Assembly (NCBI GenBank): GCA_043803805.1
Contig: JAZDJP010000117.1
Location: 1-64,000, forward strand
Length of the DNA: 64,000 nucleotides
Reading direction: 5' to 3'
Source of the DNA: JAZDJP01 sp043803805
GTDB taxonomy: Bacteria; Planctomycetota; JAZDJP01
Part shown: positions 48,461-60,200 of the stretch, in pieces
How the letters are laid out: each line of letters opens with the position of its first letter
Position numbering within the stretch: the first letter of the stretch is position 1
Translations under genes and position numbers: made by a program
Notes under the pieces: generated by a model
Told to the model about the DNA's origin: nothing
What the model saw: the letters and a program-made list of their open reading frames with translations, nothing else
The model's database searches: none

Positions 48461-51211
48461 TTATAACCCACCCGACGCCGGTTTGTGGAGTGATTTCAGG
48501 AAGCATCCGCCGCCGCCCCCGCTTGTCCCGGGGATGGGTGGCTCGGTCGCGGGAGGCGGGAGGGATGATGGCGGACTCTTTTGGGCCATCGGAGTGTTTC
48601 CGTAGGCTCCGATATTGATGCGTCCGCCGTTCGGATCGGGTTCGAGGGAAAAATTATCCGCCGGATCTCCGGCGTCGATGATGGGTTGATTTTCCTGTTC
48701 CCGGAAGTCCTTCGTCACGGGGGAGAGGAAGAGGACATCCCGGGCGATATCTCCCGACCCGGCCGCCGTCCCGTCGTAATCCCGGATCGTGTTTCCATAC
48801 AGGTTGTTGTAGGTGCTGGCGACCGTGCCTCCGGCCGCCGCCGCCAGGCCCGTTTCGTTGGCAAAGATGTGGCCGTTGCGAACGGAGAGCCTTCCGGCGG
48901 AGCGGGCGCCCGTGGCATTCCCGGTCACCGTTGCGTTGATGAGGCTTGCCGAGGCGCCGGCGTCCACCGCCAGACCGGCGGTCGTGTTGTCCCGCAAAAC
49001 CACATTTCGGAGCACGGCGTCCGCGACGCCGGTGACGCGGACGCCGGTGGCGGCGCCCGTGATGGTCACGAAACGTATCTCGGGCGGCGCCGGGGCCGCG
49101 GCCAGGGGCGGGGCTCCGGAGGACGGTGCGATCCGGATGCCTTCCGCGAGCCCCTTCGCGTCGATCACCGTATCCCGGGGGTTCACTCCGGCGAGAGCGA
49201 TCCCCGGCCGGAGAACGGCGGAGGCGGAAAGGGCGAATGTCCCGGCGCCGAGCGTCACGACGCTTCCGGAGGAGGCGGCGTCGAGCGCGGCCTCGACGGT
49301 CGGGTATCGGGTGTTGCCGATCTGGATGAGGGGAACGGGCGTGGCCTGGATCGTGACGGCCGCGCTCTCATCGCCGTCCGCGTCCCGGGCGATGAGGGAG
49401 AACGTGTACGTCGTCCAGTTGGAAAGGTCGGCGACGATCGTGGAGGTGATGTTCCCGAGCGAAAGAGGGTCTGTCGAGGATGTTCCATCCGTGTAGTGCA
49501 AAAGGTACGTGACCACCCCGGAAGGCGGGCTCGCCGTCCAGGCGAGGGCGACGGATCCGTCTCCCGCCGTCGCCGAAAGATTGGAGGGCGCGAGCGGGTG
49601 GGTGTCCACCAGGAAACTCCGCGGCGCGGACCATGCCGACCAGGCGCCTTTCGCGTCGCGGGACCGGATGGCATAGGTGTAGGGCTCGCCACGATTCAGG
49701 GCGGTGGGGGGCGCCGCCGATGCGTCCCCGGCCGCAACCGGAATTTCGTACAGCCAGTCCTCCAGCACTTCACCGTCCGTGTCAATTCGCACGATCGCGG
49801 AGGGGTTATCCCCGTCCGGGTCGGTGGAGGGCGTCCATGTGATCGCGGGGGGGGGATCTTCGATCGTCGCGCCGTCCGCCGGAAAGAATCCCGCCAGGGG
49901 GGCCTGGGGCGGCCGGTTGGCGGAAGAGAGGAACGCATGGAGGATGCCGGCCTCCGTCCCGACGAAGATGCGCCCGTTGGCGAAGACGGGGGAGGATCGG
50001 CCGGGCGCCGAGAGCGCCGCGCTCCAGAGTTCCGAGGAGACGTCCGCGGCATCCAGAATGCGGAGTTTCGCCTCGACCGTCGAGGAGACCGCCAGAAGCG
50101 TCCCCCCGCCGTCCCGGGCGAAGGCCGCCGGTGTCGGACAGAGGTAGAGTTCCGGGATGTCGTTGATATTCGTGGTGGTGAGCGTTCCGACGGCCTTCTG
50201 GCCGGTGACCGCCGGTCCCGCGGGATTCACGGAGACGACATATTCCCGGAGAACGTACTGGTCCGCGGAGCCGCTCGCGTCCGTGTCCACGTGATAGTCC
50301 ATGCGTATCTGGAAAATCACCCGGCCCGCGGCCGCGACGGGGGAGGAAACCGCGTAATGGGTGTTTTTCACGGTCCCGGCGGGATTCCCGGCCGGGTCCG
50401 GAATGACGATGGGGAATCCGGCGATCGCGTTTCCCGTCGCGAGGTCCGCCGCGTAGAGTTTCCGGTCGTTTTCTCCGGGCATGAAATACACCCGGTCCCC
50501 GGCAATGAGCGGGGAGGACAAATTCACGATCCCGTCGGTCGTGAAGAAGGGGGTGGTGGCTCCCGTGGCGAGGGTTGTTTTGTAGTACCGTCCGCCCGTC
50601 GCCCCGAAAATGGCGAAGGCGTCCGACAGGGCGGGGGAGGAATAGATAATGTCCGTGACCGCCCCGGCCGGCGTCTCCCATGCCGGCGCGCCCGATGTCG
50701 TATTCACGGCCAGGGCTTTTTTGTTGGGGAAACCGCTGCCGAGGTAGACCATGCCGTCCCGGACCACCGGGGAGGAATATTCCTGGCCGCCGAGCGTGGC
50801 GGGGGTCCAGGGGACGGTTCCGTTCGCGAGTCGCCGGCTGTAGAGTTTCCCGTCCCGGGAGGGGACATAGAGCACGCCCCCCGAAACGGCCGGCGAGGCG
50901 TCCACGCCGTCGCCCGTCGTGAATTCCCGGATGAACGTTCCGTCCTCGCCGAGGACGCGGACCTTGCCATCGCCCGCGCCGAAGACGACGTATCCGTCGG
51001 CCACGGCGGGGGAGGAGACGACCTTCGCGCCGGGAACGGTGTAGGACCACGCGCCGCCGGCGAACGTGTTGCCGGAAATTTCCGCCGAGGCCCGCGTCCG
51101 GCCGTTGTCCAGGCCGAGGTGGGGCCAGTCGTCAGCGCGGCACAGGGCGCCTGGCATCCATGCGACGCCGATGGCTGCAACGCAGAGAATCGGTTTAACG
51201 AACGTCCGCAT
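48461..51211 (-). CDS. secreted PQQ-type propeller/Fn3/beta-helix protein
   Basis: 916 residues. Signal peptide MRTFVKPILCVAAIGVAWMPGALCRA. Residues 30-430 are repeats of a PQQ-like propeller (VVSSPAVADGYVVFGAGDGKVRVL). Then come an Ig/Fn3-like region (about 430-620, NLSATAGDGSVALAWTASP) and a right-handed beta-helix (about 630-860, YPTVEAALDAASSGSVVTL to INATVTGNATGA). The C terminus ends in a Pro-rich stretch and GGGGGCFLKSL, a Gly-Cys tail shared with the protein at 62994-64000. It is probably a cell-surface protein; ligand unknown. Confidence 0.85.
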   Translation of the reverse strand: MRTFVKPILCVAAIGVAWMPGALCRADDWPHLGLDNGRTRASAEISGNTFAGGAWSYTVPGAKVVSSPAVADGYVVFGAGDGKVRVLGEDGTFIREFTTGDGVDASPAVSGGVLYVPSRDGKLYSRRLANGTVPWTPATLGGQEYSSPVVRDGMVYLGSGFPNKKALAVNTTSGAPAWETPAGAVTDIIYSSPALSDAFAIFGATGGRYYKTTLATGATTPFFTTDGIVNLSSPLIAGDRVYFMPGENDRKLYAADLATGNAIAGFPIVIPDPAGNPAGTVKNTHYAVSSPVAAAGRVIFQIRMDYHVDTDASGSADQYVLREYVVSVNPAGPAVTGQKAVGTLTTTNINDIPELYLCPTPAAFARDGGGTLLAVSSTVEAKLRILDAADVSSELWSAALSAPGRSSPVFANGRIFVGTEAGILHAFLSSANRPPQAPLAGFFPADGATIEDPPPAITWTPSTDPDGDNPSAIVRIDTDGEVLEDWLYEIPVAAGDASAAPPTALNRGEPYTYAIRSRDAKGAWSAWSAPRSFLVDTHPLAPSNLSATAGDGSVALAWTASPPSGVVTYLLHYTDGTSSTDPLSLGNITSTIVADLSNWTTYTFSLIARDADGDESAAVTIQATPVPLIQIGNTRYPTVEAALDAASSGSVVTLGAGTFALSASAVLRPGIALAGVNPRDTVIDAKGLAEGIRIAPSSGAPPLAAAPAPPEIRFVTITGAATGVRVTGVADAVLRNVVLRDNTTAGLAVDAGASASLINATVTGNATGARSAGRLSVRNGHIFANETGLAAAAGGTVASTYNNLYGNTIRDYDGTAAGSGDIARDVLFLSPVTKDFREQENQPIIDAGDPADNFSLEPDPNGGRINIGAYGNTPMAQKSPPSSLPPPATEPPIPGTSGGGGGCFLKSLHKPASGGL

Positions 51212-51240
51212 ATCCTGTCTCCTGTGCCGCGCCGACGTCT

Positions 51241-51295
51241 CTCGTCACTCGTGAAACGCGTCTCGTGACTAACGAGCGACGTTTCACGCGTCACG
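51241..51295. repeat. dispersed palindromic element between two large secreted-protein genes
   Basis: The 79-base gap holds CTCGTCACTCGTGAAACGC (identical to 41523-41541) followed by its partial complement: GTGAAACG (51251-51258) pairs with CGTTTCAC (51280-51287), with CTCGT/ACGAG inside. It reaches into the stop codon of the 3890-residue protein gene. It could end that long transcript. Confidence 0.75.
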
Positions 51296-54200
51296 GCGTC
51301 GGATCCGCCTCCCAGGGGATGTAATACAGATCCCCGGTGCTTGTGCCCACCACGTACGTGTCGCTCCCCCGGTCGTAATTGATGTCGGTGACGGTCTTCC
51401 CCGCTCCGAAATGATATCGGCGGATGACGGCCCCGTCCGTGCCGGCGGGAACGGTCTCATCGAGGAAGAGGACCTGTCCGTCCGCCGTGCCCACGACGAT
51501 GACTCCGCCATAGTAGTCCGGGTGGCTATAGCCGGCGGAGGCGGGTTGGACGGGGTAGTCTCCGTACAAGGTGCCGTCGGAGTTGAGGACGTAGAAATGT
51601 CCGTCGCCGTCGCCGTAATAGACCCGGAGCGTGGTGGAATCCACGAACGGCCAGGAGTTGATGGGGTAGAGGCCCGCGTCGAGGTCGGCGACCGAGTGGT
51701 TCACGATGTCGCGATAGGGCCAGTTGGCGATGTTTTCGAGGAGCGGCGCCGCAAAATCGTCCGCGGTCACGCCATGCATCCGCCCACCGGCATCCCCGAC
51801 GTGAAGGCGTTGAGGGGTGAGGCCCACCACCGTCATGTATCCTTTCACATCGTGCAGGGGGGATATGTTGTCCGCCGGAATGGTTCCCGCCGTGATGTTT
51901 ACCCGGTAGATGTGGGCCTGACCTGCCGAGGCATCCGAACCGACGAAGAGGTGCGTGGTGCCGGTGTATACCCGTTTTTCGGGAAGGGTCCGGATGGCGG
52001 ACGGGGGGCCGGCGATGTTTTTAACGAGGGTCTTATTGGAAATTTGAACCGAGAAGACACGGGGATTGGTCCCGATGGTCATTCCCCCGAAGTAGAGGTT
52101 GGTCATGTCGGAGAGGATGGGGGATGTGACGCTCACCACGGCGGCATCCTCGAACGGGGTGTTCCAGGCGCTTGCGGCCCCGGGGACGGCGAGGGATCCG
52201 CCCGAGTCGACGAGTTTGAATATCTTTCCCGCGGATGTCGGGATATAGATCACGTTGACCTTCCCATCGGTTGAGACCCCGTTCCCGTTCACATCCCCGT
52301 AGACGGCCTCGTCCTCCTGGTCCCACCAGACGGGTCCGAGGACATCGCCGTCGGCCTGGGTGATGTCGTAGAAATAGGCGGCATCCCCGTCGGCCGTGCG
52401 GACGAGGACGCGATCGTTCGTGGTCGCGTTCACGTCGCGGACGAGCGCATAGGTGGCGTACCAGACTCCCGAGTCGAGATCGAACGCCGAGGCGACGGCG
52501 CCCTGGACGGGGGCGGGCGCGGAGGAAAGTTTCTCCGCGGTGTACATCCATTGGATGACGGAATCACCGCCGGTGTCGGGCGTGCCGTCGTCGTTCGTGT
52601 CATTGTCCTTGTCCCGGGAGTCTCCTCCCCCCGCGCCGGCGCCGCGGCTCATGAGGTTGAGGCGGATGACATCGCCGTCCAGGGTATTGTCATTGTCCGC
52701 GAGATCGACGTTGTAGCCGCTGGCAATCGCGGCGAACGTCAGGTTTGGACATGCGGCGTCGAACGGCCCGTTTACCCGCATCGTGAGGTATTTCCCGCTT
52801 CCTCCGGGATGATTCTGGAACGTGACATTGGACAGGTTTGTCAACGTGGGTGCGTTCACCCCGTTCCCGATTTCGAGCCCCTCCGATCCGGCGTTCCCGA
52901 ACGTGAGGCCGGTGATGTCCGCCGTCCCGTACACCCGGAAGGCGAATCCCCCGGCGCCGGCGCCGGTCTTTGTGACCGTGGCCGAGGCGTTGGTGGACTT
53001 GAACACCCCCGGCGTGACGGCATTGTGATCCACCTGGAATATCCCGGTGTCGGCCAATTGAATCTGGCCCGCTCCGGTCATATCGAATTCTCCACCCGTA
53101 TTCACGCGGTGGGTCAGGCCCGCGCCGCTCAAGACGAGCGTGTTCGCGCCGGTGTTGAGAATACTGCCCGCGACCGTGAGGGTTCCGGCCACGGTCACCG
53201 TGCCGGCGACCGCGAAGGTGTCCTTCGTTCCATTCGTGTCGTTGATGGTGAGATTGAAATAGTCGGTCGCGCCGAAGTCCTTCAGGTTGTGGGCCTGGGT
53301 GGTCCCGCCGCCGTCGCCGACGTATTCGACCGTGCCGGAATTGATATCCATGGTGGTGATCGTGACCGCGGCCTCGTTGCCCTGCATCCGGAGCGTTCCG
53401 GTGTTGTCGAGCGTCGCGATGGTGGCGTTGTTGCCCGCGAGCGACAGAAGGTTGGCGATGGTCGCCGTGCCCGTCACGGTGAGCGTCCCCCCGAGCGTCA
53501 TGACGCCGGCGACCGTGAGATCCCCCGAGGCCCCTTGGAGGGTGACGGCTCCGCCGGGCAGATAGGTGTGGCCGGACGGGACGAGGACAACGATATTGCT
53601 CGCCACCGTGAGCGCGGCGCCGCCCCCGTCGGTGTAGGGGATGTCGGCATCGCCGGTGTGGGCGGTGTCGATCTCGATGTTGGTCATGTCTCCGCCGTTG
53701 TCGTTCCGGATGATGAGCGTCGACGCGACGAGATTGAGATCGGTCATGTTGGCGGCCGTGGCGCGGGTGACGATGGCGCCCTTTGTAACACCTCCCTCGT
53801 AGAAGACGGTGATCACATCGCCGGCGTTCAATGTGGAGATGTTCGTGAAGGAGAAGGGAGAGGAATTGGTGGTGTAGGTGGCTTGCGGAACGCCGTTTTT
53901 GGCCCAGCTCACGTCCGTCGTGCCGTCGAAGGCCCCCTGCAGGCTGACTTCAATTTTCCAGTCGATCGTAATACGGTTGGTTCCCACATCGTCGTCAGCC
54001 GCCTCGCCTGCCCCCGCCCCCGTGTAGTTGAGAATGGTGATGGTGGTGGTGGGGGTGGTGTTCGGGGTGGAATTGTCGAGGGTCCGGATGTTCACGGCGG
54101 CGGTGTTGTCGAAGGAGCAATTGGCCCAGGTGGCGTCGGTGAGGATGAGGCCGGGGCCGTCGTCAATCGTCATGTGCCGGGTCGTGCCGTTGGTGAAGGT

Positions 54201-57200
54201 CACGCCGTCGAAATTCAAGACCCGGACGCCGTTCTGTCCGGCCGCCGGGGCGATGTTGAAGCCGCTGGCGTCCGCGTACGAGAAGGCCAGGTTCGTGATG
54301 TCGATCTGGCCTTCTTCGAAGGCGAAGGTGAACGTCCCCGCCCCGCCGGATCGGGTGATTGTCGCCCCCGCGACGGTCGCCTTGAGCGCCCCGTTCGGGC
54401 TGGCCGTCGAGGAGGAGAAAAGGAAGGTGGTGGAGGGCTTGATGGACAGTGTCTGACCGTTGAGGCGCAGCATCCCGCTCGTGACCGACAGTGATGTCCC
54501 CGCGCCGATCCCCGTTCCCACGGTCATCGCGTCCATGAGTTGGACAGTGCCGCTGCCGGAGCAGGTGACGATGTTCAAGGCGTCGGAGCCGCTTGTCACC
54601 TGCTGGGTGCCGGAGCCGTCCAGCGCCAGCGTCGCCGAGGCGTTCGAGGCATCGAATCCCTCGACCCCCGCGGCGGAGTTCGTGAAGTTTCCCGCGACAT
54701 TGATTGTGTTCGCCCCGAACGTGAACGTTCCGTCACTGATGGTGAAGTTGCCCTTGGTCACGAGCGATCCCGTCGCCGTCACGCCACCGGCCCCGGTCTT
54801 GGCGATTTCCACGTTTTGGAGATCCCTCTGTGCCCCGGGCGTGGCCATGGTGATTGTCGTCGCCGTCGAGCCATCCAATTTCAGCAGGCCGCCGTCAATG
54901 TCCATCTGGCCGCTGGCGCCAACCGAGACGTTTCCCTCGCAGGTGATCGAGACCCCGGCGCCGGTGACGTCCAGCCAGGCTTCTGTATCGTTTGCGATGG
55001 ATAGCGATGTTCCCGTTCCGTTGATGTCCAGCGTCTCCGAGGCATCCAGGACGAATTTCCCTTTCGTGAGCGCGAACGTTCCGGCCACCGAAATCGTGTC
55101 GTTGTCCTCCACGTTGACCGCGACGGAGTTGTCGGTCTTGTTGACGGTCAGGTGGTTGAAGGCGATTGTGTTCTTGGTGCCGCCGAGGACGTAGGTTGTC
55201 AAGGTCGTCCCGAGGTTGAGCTCCACCGTGCCCGCCTCCGCCGTGAATGTCCCGGTGTTGTTCAGCGTGAAGTTCCCGCCCACTTTGAGCGTCCCGGAGC
55301 CGCCGTCCACCGCGCCGTCCGCCGTGAGGGCGTTCCGGACGTTGACCGTGCCGGCTCCCGTGATGTCCAGTTTCCCCGCGGAGGCGATCGCGCAGTCGTC
55401 CATCTTGTCCACCGTTTCCGCGCCGACGTTCATCGTCCCGTCCAGATACATGTCGTTCGACGCGTTGTTCGCCGTCCACGTCACGTTCCCGCCGGGCGTG
55501 TACGCCTGCCCGCTCATCACCCGCACTTTCGTCCCCGCCGTGAACGTGATCGCGTTCGTGCCGCTCGTGATCGTGTAGGGAATATCGGTGTCGTCCACGC
55601 CGTCGTAGGGGAGGTCGCTCGGGTCCAGGAGCGCGTTCGTCATCGCGGAGGCGTTCCCGTCGTGGATCCTCACCTCGCCCGCCTGCACGTTCAAGCCGCT
55701 CATGGTGTTGCCCGTCGCCACCGTCACCACCACCGCGTCCGTCCCCGCCACGTCGTTGTTGTAGAAAATGGTCAATAATTGATTCGCCGCGATCCACGCC
55801 GTCACGTTGAACGAATAAGGGGAGGAGTCCGTCGAATACGTCCCCCGCACGGTCGAAACCCCCGCCGCGTCCGTCGAGACGATCCTCACGTCCGTTGTGC
55901 CGTCGAATGTTCCCGTGATGATCTTCTGGGTGTCGTCCCAATTGATCACCGTCCCCCCCTGGCTTTCGTTCGATTCCGCGTCCGCCGCGATCCCCGCCCC
56001 CGCCCCGTTCCCGATAAAACCAATCAGTGTGATGGTTCCCGTGCTTCCGGCGACGCTTGTGACGTTGCGGGGATTGCCCGTGTGGACCGGGGGGATGTTC
56101 GGTTCCGCCAGATTATAATCGAACGACAGGGTTACCCAGCTCGTGTCGGTGAACGTCGCCGCCGCGCAATTCGCGCCGATTTTGACATGGGTGGTGGCGC
56201 CGCCGGTGAAGACGATCCCGTCGAAGTTCAGGATGTTGACGTCCGCCGCCGCCGCGGGATTGATGTAAAAACCGTTCGCCGTCGCCTTCGAAAATGCGAG
56301 CGACGAGATGTCAATCTGCCCCTGGTCCACCGTGAACGAGAACGTCCCGCTCACGGAGGTCGCCGTGGAGCCCGATACTGTCGCCCTGAAACTCCCGTTC
56401 GGGCTCGCCGTGCTCGAGGAATGGAGGAAACTCCCGCCGCTCGTGATCTGCATCGTCTTGCCGTTCAAGTCCCACGACCCGCTGTTCACCGTCACCGTCG
56501 TCGCCGTAAATGTGTCCGCCAGCTGGCATGTCCCGCTCCCGTTCATGTTAAGGGTGGTGAAGGTGTCCCCGTTCGACGTCATCGCCTGCGTTCCCGTCCC
56601 GTCCAGCGTCACCGTCGTCCCCGTCGCGTCAAATCCCTCCGCGCCCGATGCCGAGTTCGTAAAACTCCCCGCCACCGTCACCGTGTTCGTCCCCAGCGTC
56701 AAGATCCCGTCCTGGATCGTCACCGACCCGTCCACGTCCAGGTTGTAGCCGTTCGGAATCGTCACGCTCCCGGCGCCCGACTTGTTCGCCTTGAAATTGT
56801 AAAAGTCCCGGCTGCCGTTCGAGGCCGTCCCCGTCGAAACGGTCGCCGCCGAGGAATCGTCAAACTCGATCGTCCCCGCGTCCAGGTTGATCTTCCCCGC
56901 CGCGCCCGCGCCGCCCGTGAGCGTCAGATGTCCCGCCACCCGGATGGTCGGTGTTCCGGCCGTCGCCTGGATGACGGCGTCGGCCGTATTGGCGATGGTG
57001 AGACTGGTGGGGGCGCCGTTCAAGTCCAATGCCTCGGTGTCGTTCAATCTCAGGGTCCCGGCGTTGATCGTAAACAACCCGCCCACCGTCACCGTGTCTC
57101 CGCTCTCGATGTCCACGATGTCCGCGGCCGCCGTCTTCCCGATGATGAGAACGTTGAACGTGTGCGAATTCGCCGTGCCGCCAATGGCGGCCGCCGTCGC

Positions 57201-60200
57201 CGTGTCGAGGGTGAATGATGAGGTGTTCGCGGTGAACGCGCCGTTGTTGGTAAAGTTTCTCCCAAGGGTGAATGTCCCGGTGTTGGCGTTGAGTGTGCCG
57301 TCGATAATCAGATCCTGGTCCACGTCCACCGCGCCCGATCCGGCGCTGAACGTGGAGGAGCCCAGAATCGAGAGGTCCCCCTGCGTCCGGATCTGCATCG
57401 CGGTGTTGGCGAGCGTCACCGATCCACCGATGGTAAGGTTTTGGAAGACCGTCCCCCCGGCCAACGTCCCCTGGATTTCCGCGCCGGAGCCGGTCATCTT
57501 CACCGTGGACGACCCCGAGCCCGCGAGCGACCCGCCCGTGTTGTGGATCCAGTGGCCCGTTGTCGCCAGTGTCAGCGTGTTCGAGTTGAAGTTCAGCGTC
57601 CCATTCACCGTGAGATTCCCGTTCACCGTGAGGGAGGTCGCCGCGGTACCGAAAAGCTCAAGGGTCAGGCCCGCCGGAATCGTGAGCGCCGGCACGCTGA
57701 AGACGCCGAGATCGTTCCCTCCCGTGGTCCCGAAGTAAAATGTCCCCGCGCCCCAGGCGAACGCCCCGGTCACGGTGAGGCCCGCGTCGTCGTTCGCCGT
57801 GAAGGAGGTCCCCGCGTTCATGGTGAAGTTGACGCACGAAACCGTCTTCGCGGCGGCAATGGACGGCGTGCCCCCCGTCACCTCGATGGCGCTAAAGGTT
57901 TCGTTCGTCGTCACCTGGGCGGTGGAGGCGAGTTGGACCAGTGACGTCCCCTCCACGAACCCGGCGGTGCCCCGGTTATTGGTCCAGTTGCCGCTCGCGG
58001 CGATCGTATACGATCCTCCCTGAAGCTCGCCCGACGCCTCGATGACCACCCCTCCGGGGGTGGTGACGGTACCGCCCGCCGTCATCGTCCCGTTGACGCG
58101 GAGCGTCCCCGTTCCCTGCAGAGTGACGGTTCCGCCGGGGGCGTAGGCGCCGCCGCTCCGCACCTCGATGTCCGTGTTATTGGCCACGGTGAGCGCCGCC
58201 CCGCCGCCGTCCGTGTACGGGATGTCCGCGTCCCCCGTGTGCGCCGTGTCCAGATTCGCGTTGGTCAGCCCGGATCCCCCGTTGTCGTTGCGCACCACCA
58301 CACGGTTGGTCGTCAGGTTCAGATCCGTCTGATTGCCGCCCGTCGCCGTCGTCACCACCGCCCCCTTCACCGCGCCGCCCTCGTACCAGACGGCGATGAT
58401 GTCTCCCGCGGAAAGATTGGTGATGCCGGTGAAGGAATAGGGGGAGGCGTTTGTCGTGTAGGTGGATTGGAGGATGCCGTTCCTTGCCCAGGAAATGTCC
58501 GTCACCCCGTCGCAGGTTCCCTGAAGGGCGATTTCGATCGCCCAGGCGATGATGATCCCGAGTTCGTTGTCGTTCGCCTCGCCGTTGGCGCCGCCGAGAG
58601 CGCCCGTGGAGTTGAGCATGGTGATGGGACCGCCGGTCGAGCCCGCCGCGGTCGCGACGTTGTTGGCGGGACCGGCCGGGAAATCGTGGCCGGACCATGT
58701 GGTATCCGTGAATGTCGGGGCGTCGGCGAGGCGGATGTACTGGGTCGCCGTCGCGCAGTTGGACCAGAGGGCGTCGTCAAATTGCAGGACACGGACGCCG
58801 CCTCCGGCAGGGACGATATCGAATCCGTTTCCGCTCATGTAGGACACATTGAGCCCGGCGATGTCCACCTGCCCCTCCTCCATGAGCATGGTCCACGTCC
58901 CCGCCCCGTTCCGGGTGAGCGTCGAGGCGGCGGAAGTCGAGCGGAGGGCGCCGTTGGGGCTTGCTGTGCTCGAAGAGAAGACGAATCGCGTCCCGGATTG
59001 AACGGCGAGGGTCTGCCCGTTCAGGTTGAGCATGCCGGTGTTGACGGTGAGGGAATCCCCCGCCGCGATCCCGACGCCCACCGTCATGTTGTCGGACAGA
59101 GTGAGCGATCCCGCCCCGTTCATGGTGACGGTGTTGAACGCATCGCCCCCGGATGTCACGTTCTGGGCGCCGGCGCCGTCGAACGTGAAGTCCGTCGCGG
59201 GATCGCTGAAATCGAATCCGTCCGCTCCCGTGGCGTTGTTCGTGAACGAGCCGGCGAGCGTGATGTCGAATGTGTCCGAATCCAGGACGCCGCCGTCGAT
59301 GACGAGATGGCTGTTGACGTCGATGGATGAGGCGAGGGTCACCTTGCCGCCGCCGGATTTATTGACCCGGATGGCGAAGAAGTTACGGTCCGCCCCCGGA
59401 ACGCTTGTGTTCACGGTGGCGTTCGCGGCGCCGTCGAACGTGAGTGTTCCTCCGTTCACATCGAACTTGCCGGCCGTGCCGCAGGCGATGTTTCCCCCGA
59501 CGAAGAGGGCCGCGCCGACTCCCGTGACGTTGAACCAGGAATTGGCGTTGTCAGGAATCGTGATGGCTCCGCCAATGTCGAGCGTTTCCGACGCGTCCAG
59601 GAGGAACTCCCCGTTGGTGAGGGTGAAGTCGCCGTTCACGGCGACGGTGTCGTTGTTTTCCACCGCGACGGTGTCCGTGGCGTCGGTCTTGTTGATGACG
59701 AGGTTGTGAATCGTGATGGTGTTTTTTGTTCCCCCCAGGACGGAATTGTCCGTGGTGCCCATCATGGCGAGCGTTCCCGCGCCGGGGGTGAGGGAGGCGG
59801 TGGCGTTGATGGTGAAATAATCCCCGACGCTGAGGGTCCCTCCTGATCCGAAATCGAGGGCGCCGTCAATGATGACATCGGAACTGGTGGAATCGTTGTT
59901 AAACGTCGCCGAGCCCGTGGTCATGACGAAGGCGCCGGAGGAGTTCACGGTCATGGCGGTGCAGACGGACAGGGTGTTGGCGTTGAGATTCATCGTTCCG
60001 CTCAGGTTCACGTTGTTCGAGGCGCTGGCCGCCGCCCAGGCGATGTTGCCCCCGGGGGTGTAGGTCGAACCGGCAAAAACCCGGAGGCTGAATGCGGAAT
60101 CAAAGGTCAGATTCCCTCCCGTGACGACAAAGGGCACGTCGCTGTCCTGCCCTTCGTCGAAAAGGTCCAGGTTGGCGTTTGTGAGCGAGGCCCCGCCGTG

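Noticed and set aside
48581..51268. 895-residue open frame on the plus strand opposite the 916-residue secreted protein
   Set aside because: Gly/Arg-rich shadow; the minus-strand product has clear propeller, Fn3 and beta-helix domains and a signal peptide.
52551..54494. Very long open frame on the plus strand opposite the giant gene (and similar ones at 55779-57218, 60198-62477)
   Set aside because: They are antisense shadows of the 3890-residue gene in GC-rich repetitive sequence; translations are low-complexity Arg/Gly/Val-rich without domains or ribosome binding sites.
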